Source of the DNA: Thioalkalivibrio halophilus
Lineage (GTDB): Bacteria > Pseudomonadota > Gammaproteobacteria > Ectothiorhodospirales > Ectothiorhodospiraceae
Length of the DNA stretch: 49,128 nt
Assembly: GCF_001995255.1 (NCBI RefSeq)
Contig: NZ_MUZR01000028.1
Span: forward strand, 1-49,128
Reading direction: 5' to 3'
Every line of letters starts with the position of its first letter. Position 1 is the first letter of the stretch. Under the pieces are notes generated by a model, which saw only the letters and a list, made by a program, of their open reading frames with translations, searched no databases and had not been told where the DNA came from. The translations under genes and the position numbers were made by a program. Of this stretch, positions 41,280-49,128 are shown in pieces.

Positions 41280-42646
41280 GCGAAGCCGCTGCCCTCGCCT
41301 GCCCGCTGCTGACGGACGCCGACACGCCTCTGGCCCGGGTCGGCGGACGCCCGGTGTCGCGCGCCGCCTGGCTGGCCGACGTCCGCGAACTGGCCGCCCG
41401 CCTGCCCGAGGCGCCGGCGGCCTTCAACCTGTGCGAGGACCGTTACCGGTTCTCGGTCGCGTTCGGCGCCATCCTGCTGCGCGGACAGATGAACCTGCTG
41501 CCGCCGGCGCGCGGGCGCACGGTGCTGGGCGAGATCGCCCGTGGCTATCCCGAAGCGGTCGCACTGGTGGACTCCTGCGAGGAGGACTTCCCCCTGCACA
41601 CCCTGGCGGTCAGCGCGCGTGGCGACGCCGGGGGCGGGAACGAAGACCGTCCCGCGGACATCCCGATGATCCCCCGGGATCGCACCGCGATCCTCGGTTT
41701 TTCATCCGGCTCCACCGGGACGCCCACCGCCCATCCACGACGCTGGGGGGATCTGGTCGCGGTCACCAAGCAGGCGCTGCAGCGCCTGAAGCTGGACCGC
41801 ACCCCCGGGCATACCCTGGTCGCCACCGTGCCGCCGCAGCACATGTACGGGCTGGAGTCCACGGTGCTCCCGGCCCTGCTGGGCCCCAATACCCTGCTCG
41901 CCGAACGTCCGTTCTACCCTGCCGACGTGCACGCGGCACTGGAGCGCGAGACCCGTCCGGTGCTGATCTCCACGCCTTTCCACCTGGGGACCTGCCTGCG
42001 TTCCGGCCAGTCGGCCCCGTCCGCGCCGCGCCGCATCCTCTCCGCCACCGCACCGCTGGAAGCCAGCACCGCGAAGGAGCTCGAGGCGCACTTTGGCGCC
42101 CCGGTCAACGAGATCTACGGCTGCACCGAGGCCGGTGCCATCGCTTCCCGCCGCACGGTCCGGGAACACCACTGGACCCCGTACCCGGGTGTGCATGTCC
42201 GCGCCGACGGCGATGCCTCCGGTCTGGCCCTCGCGCATGGTCCGCAGCATCGCGAGCCGGTTCCGCTGCCGGACTGCATCGAGGTCGCCGAGGACGGCCG
42301 CTTCCGCATGACCGGACGCCTGGCCGACATGCTCAATATCGCCGGCAAGAGGGCCTCGCTGGTCGAACTGAATCGCCACTTGCAGACCCTCCCCGGAGTC
42401 GAGGACGGGGTGTTCATTCCGCCCGCAGACAGTTCGGATGCCGCCGGGATCGCCCGGCTGGCGGCGCTGGTGGTGGCCCCGGAGCTGAGCGAGACCGACA
42501 TCCTGGAGCAGCTCGCCGAACGCCTCGACCCGGCGTTCCTTCCGCGCCCGCTGGTACGGGTGGACAACCTGCCGCGCTCGACCACCGGCAAGCTGCCGCG
42601 TCAGGCACTGCTGGAGCTGCTTGCCAGCCACGGGGAGCCCGTCTGA
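41276..42646 (+). CDS. AMP-dependent acyl/aryl ligase
   Basis: A 456-residue adenylate-forming enzyme, somewhat short for the family. The core motif is FSSGSTGTPTAHPRRW (P-loop-like A3), with the MTGRLADMLNIAGKRASLVEL region and the C-terminal LPRSTTGKLPRQAL lysine motif. In aryl polyene pathways the comparable ligase loads an aromatic starter acid onto the carrier protein. It overlaps the membrane-protein gene by ATGA and is followed immediately by the dehydratase. The substrate here is not readable from sequence. Confidence 0.88.
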   Translation: MSEAAALACPLLTDADTPLARVGGRPVSRAAWLADVRELAARLPEAPAAFNLCEDRYRFSVAFGAILLRGQMNLLPPARGRTVLGEIARGYPEAVALVDSCEEDFPLHTLAVSARGDAGGGNEDRPADIPMIPRDRTAILGFSSGSTGTPTAHPRRWGDLVAVTKQALQRLKLDRTPGHTLVATVPPQHMYGLESTVLPALLGPNTLLAERPFYPADVHAALERETRPVLISTPFHLGTCLRSGQSAPSAPRRILSATAPLEASTAKELEAHFGAPVNEIYGCTEAGAIASRRTVREHHWTPYPGVHVRADGDASGLALAHGPQHREPVPLPDCIEVAEDGRFRMTGRLADMLNIAGKRASLVELNRHLQTLPGVEDGVFIPPADSSDAAGIARLAALVVAPELSETDILEQLAERLDPAFLPRPLVRVDNLPRSTTGKLPRQALLELLASHGEPV

Positions 42647-42647
42647 G

Positions 42648-42974
42648 ATGCCCACCCTGACCAGTCAGCCCCGCCGGGTCCCGCAGGACCACCCGGCACT
42701 TCCGGGTCATTTCCCCGGGAACCCCGTGGTGCCCGGCGTGATCATCCTGGAACAGGTGCTGGACGCAGCCGGAGAACTGGGGCTGGCCGCCCCCGGCCGG
42801 TTCCCGCAGGTGAAGTTCGTGGCGCCGCTGCACCCCGAAGCACCGTTCCGCGTGGAGATCGACGAGCCCGGGCGCCGCGGCTCTCGGGCCTTCCGCTGCG
42901 TCCTCGATGACGGGTCCGCCACCCTGCTGTGCGCGGGACAGCTGGACCCCGAACCGCCGGCCGACCCGTCATGA
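42648..42974 (+). CDS. Hotdog-fold 3-hydroxyacyl-ACP dehydratase (ApeI-like)
   Basis: A 108-residue FabA/FabZ-type dehydratase. The active-site segment LPGHFPGNPVVPGVIILEQV gives His21 and Glu35 as catalytic residues. It would dehydrate the 3-hydroxyacyl intermediates during polyene chain growth. The start at 42648 is right after the ligase stop; the in-frame ATG at 42621 lies inside the ligase. Its stop overlaps the acyltransferase start. A second dehydratase-like gene lies at the right end of the window, matching the two dehydratases of aryl polyene clusters. Confidence 0.87.
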   Translation: MPTLTSQPRRVPQDHPALPGHFPGNPVVPGVIILEQVLDAAGELGLAAPGRFPQVKFVAPLHPEAPFRVEIDEPGRRGSRAFRCVLDDGSATLLCAGQLDPEPPADPS

Positions 42975-43864
42975 GCGGGGACTGGCGCGCTCAGGAGGAA
43001 CGCGGCAGTCCCCTCGCCCTGCGCATCATCCTGTGGGTCGCGCTGCGCCTGGGGCGCCCGGCCGGGCGCCTGCTGCTGTACCCCATCACCGCCTATTTCC
43101 TGCTGCTGGCACCGCGCGCACGGCGGCACAGCCGGCAGTATCTGCGGCGGGTGCTGGGGCATCCGCCGCGCGTACGCGATGTCGCCCGCCACCTGCACAG
43201 CTTCGCCGCGGTGATCCTCGACCGGGTGTTCCTGCTCGCCGGGCGCGAGCAGGCCCTGGATATCCGGGTGCACGGCGCCGAGATCTTCCACCAGGCACTG
43301 GATTCCGGGGACGGCGCGATCCTGCTGGGGGCCCATCTGGGCAGTTTCGAGGCCCTGCGGGCACTGGCCGTCGGCCATCACGACTTCCCCGTCCGGGTGC
43401 TGATGGATGCCGACCACAACCAGGTGATCACCCGCCTGCTGGATTCGCTCAACCCCGAGGTCGCGCACAGCGTGATCCCGCTGGGACGCACCGACACCCT
43501 GATCCGCGCCCGCGAGGCGGTGGAACGCGGCGAGATGGTGGGCATGCTGGGCGATCGGGTGGTGGAAAACGACCGCACCGTGGAATGCGAATTTCTCGGC
43601 GACCGCGCGGTCTTCCCCATGGGGCCGATGCTGCTGGCGACGGTGCTGAAGGTGCCGGTGATCCTGTGTTTCGGACTCTATCGCGGCGGCAACCGCTACG
43701 ATATCGTCTTCGAACACTTTGCCGACGCGATCGAGGCGCCGCGGGCACAACGCGACGCGGTGCTGCAGGACTGGACCTGCCACTATGCCCGGCGCCTGGA
43801 GGCCCATGTGCGGGACGCCCCGTGGAACTGGTTCAACTTCTATGATTTCTGGCATGACGACTGA
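42971..43864 (+). CDS. LpxL/HtrB-like lysophospholipid acyltransferase
   Basis: A 297-residue acyltransferase of the lipid A late-acyltransferase type. An N-terminal membrane-associated helix (LRIILWVALRLGRPAGRLLL) is followed by the catalytic H-X4-E motif, His122 to Glu127 in GAHLGSFE. The WNWFNFYDFW tail is typical of this group in polyene clusters. It probably attaches the finished chain to a lipid or sugar-lipid carrier. In some aryl polyene clusters this domain is fused to a glycosyltransferase; here it stands alone. The start overlaps the dehydratase stop by ATGA. Confidence 0.87.
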   Translation: MSGDWRAQEERGSPLALRIILWVALRLGRPAGRLLLYPITAYFLLLAPRARRHSRQYLRRVLGHPPRVRDVARHLHSFAAVILDRVFLLAGREQALDIRVHGAEIFHQALDSGDGAILLGAHLGSFEALRALAVGHHDFPVRVLMDADHNQVITRLLDSLNPEVAHSVIPLGRTDTLIRAREAVERGEMVGMLGDRVVENDRTVECEFLGDRAVFPMGPMLLATVLKVPVILCFGLYRGGNRYDIVFEHFADAIEAPRAQRDAVLQDWTCHYARRLEAHVRDAPWNWFNFYDFWHDD

Positions 43865-44474
43865 CCACCTCCGCACCCGCGGGCCCGCCCGGCTCGCATG
43901 GCTGGCCCTGCTGCCCTGGCTGTGGCTGCCGCTGCCGGCCGCCGCGGACACCCTGGATGCGATCCTGGCGGCCCTGAGCCTCGACGCCCCCGCGGAGATG
44001 GCCTTTCGCGAAGTCCGCCAGGACCCCATGCTGCAGTCGGAGGACCGCCAGAGCGGCCGCATCGCCTTCGAGCCCCCGGATACCCTGATCCGCGAGACCG
44101 ACGGCCGGCGCGGCGAGCACGTGCGCATCGAGGGCCGGGAGCTGACCCTGACCCGGGGCGATTCGGTGCGCGAGATCCGTCTGGACGAACAACCCGGGCT
44201 GGAGGCCTTCGCCGGGCTGTTCCGCAGCCTGCTGCAGGGCGACCGCGAGGCACTGGAAGCCGGCTTCGAGGTCGAGCTGGACGGCGATCTCGAAGCCTGG
44301 GAACTGGAGCTGCGCCCGCGCGACCGCGCGCTGCGCCGGGCGATCATCGAGATCACCATTCGCGGCCGCGAAGGCGAGATCCGGCGCATGGACACCTGGG
44401 AATCCGGCAACCGCACCAGCCGCATGCATTTCGAAGCACCGGCATCCGGCGACCCGTCCAGCGAACGCGACTGA
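43854..44474 (+). CDS. LolA-like outer-membrane lipoprotein carrier protein
   Basis: A 206-residue secreted protein. A signal peptide (LAWLALLPWLWLPLPAAA) is followed by a LolA-like domain with FREVRQDPMLQ, SGRIAFEPPDTLIRE and GREGEIRRMDTWESGNRTSRM. In aryl polyene clusters a LolA-like protein is thought to carry the lipid across the periplasm. It overlaps the acyltransferase gene by 11 bases and ends six bases before the exporter gene. An in-frame ATG at 43842 is an alternative start. Confidence 0.85.
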   Translation: MTTDHLRTRGPARLAWLALLPWLWLPLPAAADTLDAILAALSLDAPAEMAFREVRQDPMLQSEDRQSGRIAFEPPDTLIRETDGRRGEHVRIEGRELTLTRGDSVREIRLDEQPGLEAFAGLFRSLLQGDREALEAGFEVELDGDLEAWELELRPRDRALRRAIIEITIRGREGEIRRMDTWESGNRTSRMHFEAPASGDPSSERD

Positions 44475-44480
44475 CCACGC

Positions 44481-46904
44481 ATGTCGTCCCTCCCCTCGCG
44501 TGCCGCGGTCACGCTGTGGCTGGCCGGTCTGCTGATCGCGGCCCTGGTCCTGGCCCTGCGCGGCGAGATGGCCACCGATCTCGGACGCTTCATGCCCGAC
44601 CCCGGCGCCGAGGCCGGACTGCCGCTGGACGTCGACGGCGGACCGGGGGCCCGCCAGCTGTTGCTGGCCATCGAGGGCGGCGATGCCGCACGGCGCGCCG
44701 CGGCCTCCGACCGACTCGCCGAGGCCCTGCGCGGGGACCCGGCGGTCGCCGGCATCCACAACGGACGCGGTGCTTTCGACCCCGAGGCGCTGGAAGCGAT
44801 CCTCGACCTGCGCTATCTGCTGAGCCCGGCGGTCACGCCCGAGCGCTTCTCCCGGGACCACCTGGACACCGCGTTCGCCGAGCGCCGCGCCGACCTCTCC
44901 AGCGCAGTACCCGCGATGCCGCGCGAGCTGATCCCGCGCGACCCCACCGGCGAACTGCTGGAACTGGGCGAGCGCCTGCGCGACCCGTTCGGCGACGCAA
45001 CCCGCGGGCAGCACGGCGTATGGACCGACCCGGCCGGCGAGCGGGCCCTGCTGGTCGTACGCATCGCGCCCGAGGCCGCGGGCCTGGAGGAACAGACGGA
45101 ACTGCTGCAGCGCGTCGACCGCGAGTTCACGGCCCTGGCCGCCGATGACCTGAATCTGCTGCAGGCCGGGCCACCCGCCATCGCCGTGGAATCGCGCGAG
45201 CGCATCCGCGCCGAGGTCACCGCCTTCAGCCTGGCCGCCTCGCTGGCGCTGGCGGTGCTGCTGCTGGTGGTTTTCCGCCACCCCCATCCGGTGTGGCTGG
45301 CGGCGATCCCGCTGGGCAGCGGGATCCTCGCCGGCGCGGCCGTGGTCACGCTGGTCTTCGGCCATCTGCACGGGATCGCGCTGGCCTTCGGCATCACCGT
45401 GCTGGGGGTCGCACTGGACTACCCCCTGCATCTGTTCGCACACGCCGGCCGCCGGGCTGCCGCACGGGTCGCCGGGGAACTGTGGCCGGCGCTGGTGCTG
45501 GGCGCCGGCTCCACCGCGCTGGTCTACGCGCTGATGGCCGCGACCTCGTTCCCCGGCATGGCCCAGCTGGGTCTCTTCGTGCTGACCGGGATCCTGGTCG
45601 CCGCCGCGGTGACCCGCTGGGTCCTGCCGGCCCTGCTGCCACGCGGCGCACGCGAACGGGGCCTGCCGGAACCGCGGCTGCCCCTGCCCTCGCTGCGGCC
45701 GCGCGGACAGCGAGCGGGCCTCGGGCTGCTGCTGGTGGCGGTGATCGCGGCGCTGGCCGTGCTGCTGAGCCGCGACCCCTTCCCGTGGAACGACCAGCTC
45801 ACCGCGCTCAATCCGGTCCCCGAGGAGGCCATCGCCCTGGACCGCGAACTGCGCGACGCGCTGGGGCTGCCGGACGTGCGCCATCTGGTGCTGATCCGGG
45901 GGGAATCCGCCGACGCCGTGCTGCAGGCCGCGCACGCGCTGGACGAACCGCTGGAGGCGCTGCGCGACGCGGGGGCAATCACCGGTTTCGACCATCCCGC
46001 GCGGATCCTCCCGGATATCGTGACCCAGCGCGAACGCCAGGCGGCCTTGCCCGAGCGCGACACCCTGGCCGAACACGTGGAACGGGCCGTGCGGGACCAC
46101 GGCTTTCAGGCCGAGGCCTTCACGCCGTTTCTCGATGACGTGGAACGCAGTCGCGAGATGGACCCGGTGACCCCTGACAGCCTGCCCGACGGGCCGCTGC
46201 GCCAGGCGCTGGAACCGCTGTTGCTGGCCCCGGGCGAACATTCGGCGGCGGGCCATGAACAGGCCTGGATCGGACAGGTACTGCTGCGCGGGCTGAGCGA
46301 CGCCGGCGCCGTGAGCCAGCGCCTCGACGCCCGCGCCCCGGCCGGCGGGGCGGAAATCGGGCTGGTCGACCTGCGCGCCACCACCGAGGCCATGGTCGCG
46401 GATTTCCGCACGGCGGCCCTGACCCGCCTGGCCCTGGCCGCGCTGGCGGTCACCGCCCTGCTGTGGCTGCTGACGCGCGATCCCGGGCGCAGCCTGCGCA
46501 TCGTGACTGCAGTCGCGGCCGGCTTGCTGCTGACTACCGCCAGCCTGCTGCTGCTCGGGATCGAGCTGACCCTGTTCCACCTGATCGCATTGATGCTGGT
46601 GATCGGGCTGGGGCTGGACTACGCGGTATTCCTCGGCCGCCCGGGCGCCATGGAACCGGACGAGGCCCGGCGCACCCGCCGCTCGGTGACCCTGTGCGCC
46701 CTGTCCACCGGTCTGGTTTTTGCTCTCCTGGCCCTGTCCAGCCTGCCGGTGCTGCGCGCCCTGGGTCTCACCGTGGCCCTGGGCGTGGTATTTTCCTACG
46801 TGGCGGCCCTGTTGCTGGCCCGTCCCGTGAACCCGTCCCCGACGCCCGAGGCCCCCGGCCCCGGGCCGGGGTTGTTGCGCTCGAGGAAGAACCCGACTCC
46901 ATGA
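44481..46904 (+). CDS. MMPL/RND-superfamily exporter
   Basis: An 807-residue inner-membrane transporter with the RND-type plan: an N-terminal helix, a large periplasmic loop (about residues 30-240), a block of helices (245-430), a second loop and a final block (640-790). LVIGLGLDYAVFLG near residue 710 is a typical MMPL motif with a membrane Asp. A comparable segment, FGITVLGVALDYPLHLF, lies in the first block. It should export the polyene lipid using the proton gradient, with the LolA-like protein as acceptor. The stop overlaps the ketosynthase start (ATGA). Confidence 0.9.
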   Translation: MSSLPSRAAVTLWLAGLLIAALVLALRGEMATDLGRFMPDPGAEAGLPLDVDGGPGARQLLLAIEGGDAARRAAASDRLAEALRGDPAVAGIHNGRGAFDPEALEAILDLRYLLSPAVTPERFSRDHLDTAFAERRADLSSAVPAMPRELIPRDPTGELLELGERLRDPFGDATRGQHGVWTDPAGERALLVVRIAPEAAGLEEQTELLQRVDREFTALAADDLNLLQAGPPAIAVESRERIRAEVTAFSLAASLALAVLLLVVFRHPHPVWLAAIPLGSGILAGAAVVTLVFGHLHGIALAFGITVLGVALDYPLHLFAHAGRRAAARVAGELWPALVLGAGSTALVYALMAATSFPGMAQLGLFVLTGILVAAAVTRWVLPALLPRGARERGLPEPRLPLPSLRPRGQRAGLGLLLVAVIAALAVLLSRDPFPWNDQLTALNPVPEEAIALDRELRDALGLPDVRHLVLIRGESADAVLQAAHALDEPLEALRDAGAITGFDHPARILPDIVTQRERQAALPERDTLAEHVERAVRDHGFQAEAFTPFLDDVERSREMDPVTPDSLPDGPLRQALEPLLLAPGEHSAAGHEQAWIGQVLLRGLSDAGAVSQRLDARAPAGGAEIGLVDLRATTEAMVADFRTAALTRLALAALAVTALLWLLTRDPGRSLRIVTAVAAGLLLTTASLLLLGIELTLFHLIALMLVIGLGLDYAVFLGRPGAMEPDEARRTRRSVTLCALSTGLVFALLALSSLPVLRALGLTVALGVVFSYVAALLLARPVNPSPTPEAPGPGPGLLRSRKNPTP

Positions 46905-48091
46905 ATGCCCTGGCCATTACCGCCCACACCCAGACCAGCGCCGCCGGCACCGGCAACGCCGCGGGCGCGGCCGCGCTGCGCGCGGGCCGCAGTGGCCTGC
47001 GGCGCTGCGACCTGCCCGACGTGGATCTGGAGACCTTCATCGGCCGCGTCGAAGGCCTGGAAGATCACCCGCTGGAAGGCGAGCTGGCGGCGTTCGACTG
47101 CCGCAACAACCGGCTGGCCGAACTCGCCCTGCAGCAGGACGGCTTCCTCGCCGCGGTGGATGCCGCGATACGTCGCCACGGCGCCGACCGGATCGCGGTG
47201 CTGCTGGGCACCAGCACCTCCGGGATCGCGGCCACGGAGGAGGCCTACCGGCGACGCGATCCGGCGACCGGCGCCCTGCCCCCCGACTACGACTACCGTC
47301 ACACCCAGAACATGTATTCGCTGGCGGACTACGTGGCCACGCGCCTGGGCCTGAGCGGGCCGGCCATGGTGGTCTCCACCGCATGCTCCTCCAGCGCCAA
47401 GGTGTTTGCCGATGCCTGGCGCCATATTCACGCGGGCATCTGCGACGCGGCCATCGTCGGCGGGGTCGATTCCCTGTGCGGCATGACCCTGTACGGCTTC
47501 AATGCGCTGCAGCTGGTGGCGCCGGAGCCCTGCACCCCGCTGGATCGTCAGCGTCGCGGCATCTCCATCGGCGAGGCCGCCGGCTTCTTCCTGCTGGAAC
47601 GCGCCGAGGACGCCCCGGCGGACGCCCCGCGCCTGACCGGTCACGGCGAGTCCAGCGACGCCCATCACATGTCCGCGCCCCACCCCGAGGGTGCGGGCGC
47701 CGCACGGGCCATGCGCGAGGCCCTGCAGCGCGCCGGGCGCGAAGGACACGAACTGGACTACGTGCTGATGCATGCCACCGCCACCCCCGCCAACGACCGC
47801 TCGGAGGCGCGTGCGCTGGCCGATGTCCTGGGCCCGCGGGCACGCTGCGCCGGCACCAAGGGCCTCACCGGCCACACCCTGGGCGCGGCCGGGGCGGTGG
47901 GCGCGGCCCAGGCCCTGGCCAGTCTGGCCGGCGGCTTCGTGCCCGGCACCGCCGGACTGACCGACCCGGACCCCGAACTGGGTCTGGATGCGCGCGCGGC
48001 CAGCGAAGAACGCCCGGTGCGCCGGGTGCTGCTCAACGCCTTCGGTTTCGGGGGCAACAACTGCTCGCTGCTGCTGGAGGCCCCGTGCTGA
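46901..48091 (+). CDS. Beta-ketoacyl-ACP synthase (FabB/FabF type)
   Basis: A 396-residue ketosynthase with a complete Cys-His-His triad: Cys162 in VSTACSSSAK, His291 in HATATPAND (usually HGTAT) and His325 in GLTGHTLGAAG. It catalyses chain-elongating condensation with malonyl-ACP. The C-terminal NAFGFGGNNCSLLL is typical. In aryl polyene systems such a synthase pairs with an inactive chain-length-factor partner, and the next gene encodes one. The ATG at 46901 overlaps the exporter stop. Confidence 0.92.
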   Translation: MNALAITAHTQTSAAGTGNAAGAAALRAGRSGLRRCDLPDVDLETFIGRVEGLEDHPLEGELAAFDCRNNRLAELALQQDGFLAAVDAAIRRHGADRIAVLLGTSTSGIAATEEAYRRRDPATGALPPDYDYRHTQNMYSLADYVATRLGLSGPAMVVSTACSSSAKVFADAWRHIHAGICDAAIVGGVDSLCGMTLYGFNALQLVAPEPCTPLDRQRRGISIGEAAGFFLLERAEDAPADAPRLTGHGESSDAHHMSAPHPEGAGAARAMREALQRAGREGHELDYVLMHATATPANDRSEARALADVLGPRARCAGTKGLTGHTLGAAGAVGAAQALASLAGGFVPGTAGLTDPDPELGLDARAASEERPVRRVLLNAFGFGGNNCSLLLEAPC

Positions 48092-48876
48092 ATCCCGTCG
48101 GCATCCACGCGGTCGGGCTGATCGGGCCCGGGCTGGCGGATTTCCCGTCGGCGCGGGAGATCCTCGCCGGGCGCGAGGAGCACCTGTACGCACCGGTGCA
48201 GATCCCGCCCACCAGCCTGCTTCCGGCCAACGAACGCCGTCGCACCACACAGACCATCCGTCTGGCCCTGCGTGCGGCAGAGGAGGCCAGCGAGGGCGGT
48301 GACCGCACGTCGATGCGCAGCGTGTTCGCCTCCTCCAGCGGCGACATGGACATCATCGACCGCATCTGCGAGGCGCTGACCCACCCGGACCCGGCGGTCT
48401 CGCCCATGCAGTTTCACAACTCGGTGCACAACGCCGCGGCCGGCAACTGGTCCATTGCCACCCGCAACCCGGCACCGGCCACCGCCCTGTCCGGCTTTAC
48501 CGGTACGGTGGCCGCCGGGCTGCTGGAGGCGGTCACCCTGCAGCTGTCCGAAGGCGGCGAGGTCCTGCTGGTCTGCTACGACGTCCCGTCCATGGAGCTG
48601 TTCCGCGAGGTCCGCCCGGTCACCGAGAATTTTGCCTTTGGCCTGCGCCTGGGACCGGTCGCGGGCGCGCAGTGGCAGCTGCGCCTGGACCCCGGGGGGA
48701 ACGGTCCCGAGACCCCGTGCCGGGCGCCGGCGCTGGAAGCCCTGCGCGCCACCAATCCCGCGGCCCGGGCCCTGCCCCTGCTGGAACGTCTGGCCGGCGC
48801 CCACCACGACGCAGTGGTCCTGGAAGCCCCCGCCGGGCGGGTACTCGGGCTGCACGTGGAGGAAGCCACGCCATGA
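48085..48876 (+). CDS. Beta-ketoacyl-synthase-like protein, chain-length-factor type
   Basis: A 263-residue protein of the short ketosynthase-like family (PF13723). RRRTTQTIRLALRAAEEA, SSSGDMDIIDRICEAL and SPMQFHNSVHNAAAGNWSIAT are characteristic, and there is no active-site cysteine. Such proteins dimerise with an active ketosynthase and set chain length in aryl polyene synthesis. The start is a GTG at 48085 overlapping the ketosynthase stop; there is no upstream ATG in frame that fits. The end overlaps the next gene by ATGA. Confidence 0.87.
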   Translation: MLNPVGIHAVGLIGPGLADFPSAREILAGREEHLYAPVQIPPTSLLPANERRRTTQTIRLALRAAEEASEGGDRTSMRSVFASSSGDMDIIDRICEALTHPDPAVSPMQFHNSVHNAAAGNWSIATRNPAPATALSGFTGTVAAGLLEAVTLQLSEGGEVLLVCYDVPSMELFREVRPVTENFAFGLRLGPVAGAQWQLRLDPGGNGPETPCRAPALEALRATNPAARALPLLERLAGAHHDAVVLEAPAGRVLGLHVEEATP

Positions 48877-49128
48877 TTCTGGACGCCGCCGCCATCCGTG
48901 AGCGCCTGCCGCATGCCGGCGCGATGAGCCTGCTCGACGAGGTCGTGGCCCACGATGCCGACCGCATCCACTGTCGCGCCCGCTCGCACCGTGATCCGGA
49001 CAACCCGCTGCGCGGCGAACCCGGCCTGCACGCCCTGGCGGCACTGGAATACGGCGCCCAGGCGATGGCCGTGCACGGCAGCCTGGGCGCGGCGGACAGC
49101 GCACCACCCCGCGCGGGCTATCTCGCTG
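48873..49128 (+). CDS. Hotdog-fold 3-hydroxyacyl-ACP dehydratase-like protein (ApeP-like), cut by window end
   Basis: The first 85 codons are present. The start MILDAAAIRERLPHAGAMSL, followed by LLDEVVAHDADRIHC and NPLRGEPGLHALAALEYGAQAMAVHG, matches the second dehydratase (ApeP-like) of aryl polyene clusters. The hotdog HxGxM segment (PHAGAM) is visible. It overlaps the chain-length-factor gene by ATGA. A ketoreductase and a further ketosynthase would be expected beyond the window. Confidence 0.82.
   Translation, partial: MILDAAAIRERLPHAGAMSLLDEVVAHDADRIHCRARSHRDPDNPLRGEPGLHALAALEYGAQAMAVHGSLGAADSAPPRAGYLA

Noticed and set aside
43833-46580. 915-codon minus-strand frame opposite the LolA and MMPL genes
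   Set aside because: A Gln/Gly/Arg-rich antisense shadow; the plus-strand genes have clear domains and overlap-coupled starts.

Overview
The window is GC-rich, densely coding DNA from a gammaproteobacterium. Several things suggest a chemolithoautotrophic or haloalkaliphilic Ectothiorhodospiraceae-type organism of the Thioalkalivibrio kind: acidic proteins, an FNR regulator, a DsrE-type sulfur-relay protein, a glycolate-salvage block of the sort autotrophs carry, and an aryl-polyene-like pigment cluster. That placement is inference; no rRNA or tRNA gene is present to confirm it.

Positions 1-13057, minus strand: one long cobalamin operon read right to left. It starts with a well-conserved cobalamin riboswitch (13057-12823). 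Then follow btuB (outer-membrane receptor), a PduO-type adenosyltransferase, a very large CobN-like protein, a MotA/TolQ/ExbB-type channel, a DUF2149 protein that looks like ExbD, cobO, an inserted Uma2-type nuclease gene, cobB/cbiA, cobA, cbiD and the first codons of another gene at the left edge. The CobN-like protein has a signal peptide, a histidine-rich insert of about 80 residues and a C-terminal membrane anchor, so it is predicted to work in the periplasm. Together with the ExbB/ExbD-like pair this suggests a proton-driven cobalt or corrinoid handling machine, and it is the most interesting system in the window.

Positions 13121-28434: mostly housekeeping and regulatory genes. These are an unknown 632-residue membrane protein, cyclopropane fatty acid synthase, fnr with its TIGR02444-family neighbour, a DUF2058 protein, a small lipoprotein, carbamate kinase, a Fic protein, an LTA-synthase/sulfatase-like membrane protein, a DsrE protein, a small membrane protein, an Smr protein, parE, a thioredoxin-TPR protein and a globin-coupled diguanylate cyclase.

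Positions 28435-39537: a carbon-salvage region on the plus strand. It opens with a palindromic MITE-like element and a decayed permease fragment. Glycerate kinase, an Old Yellow Enzyme, an IS481-type remnant, a TAXI-TRAP transporter (binding protein plus fused permease), glcE, glcF, an alanine/serine-glyoxylate-type aminotransferase and an unknown 109-residue protein follow. The enzymes fit salvage of RuBisCO-derived glycolate (glycolate to glyoxylate to glycine, and glycerate to phosphoglycerate). glcD is not in the window.

Positions 39557-49128: a YdcF-type protein diverges from a tightly overlapping plus-strand operon for an aryl-polyene-like lipid. It encodes an acyl carrier protein, a COG4648-like membrane protein, an AMP-ligase, a hotdog dehydratase, an LpxL-like acyltransferase, a LolA-like protein, an MMPL exporter, a ketosynthase, a chain-length-factor-like ketosynthase and a second dehydratase cut by the window end. 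Three gene-free stretches exceed 300 bases: 12662-13120 (riboswitch and leader), 28435-28998 (MITE and permease remnant) and 31353-31660 (IS481 remnant). No tRNA, rRNA or CRISPR array was seen.
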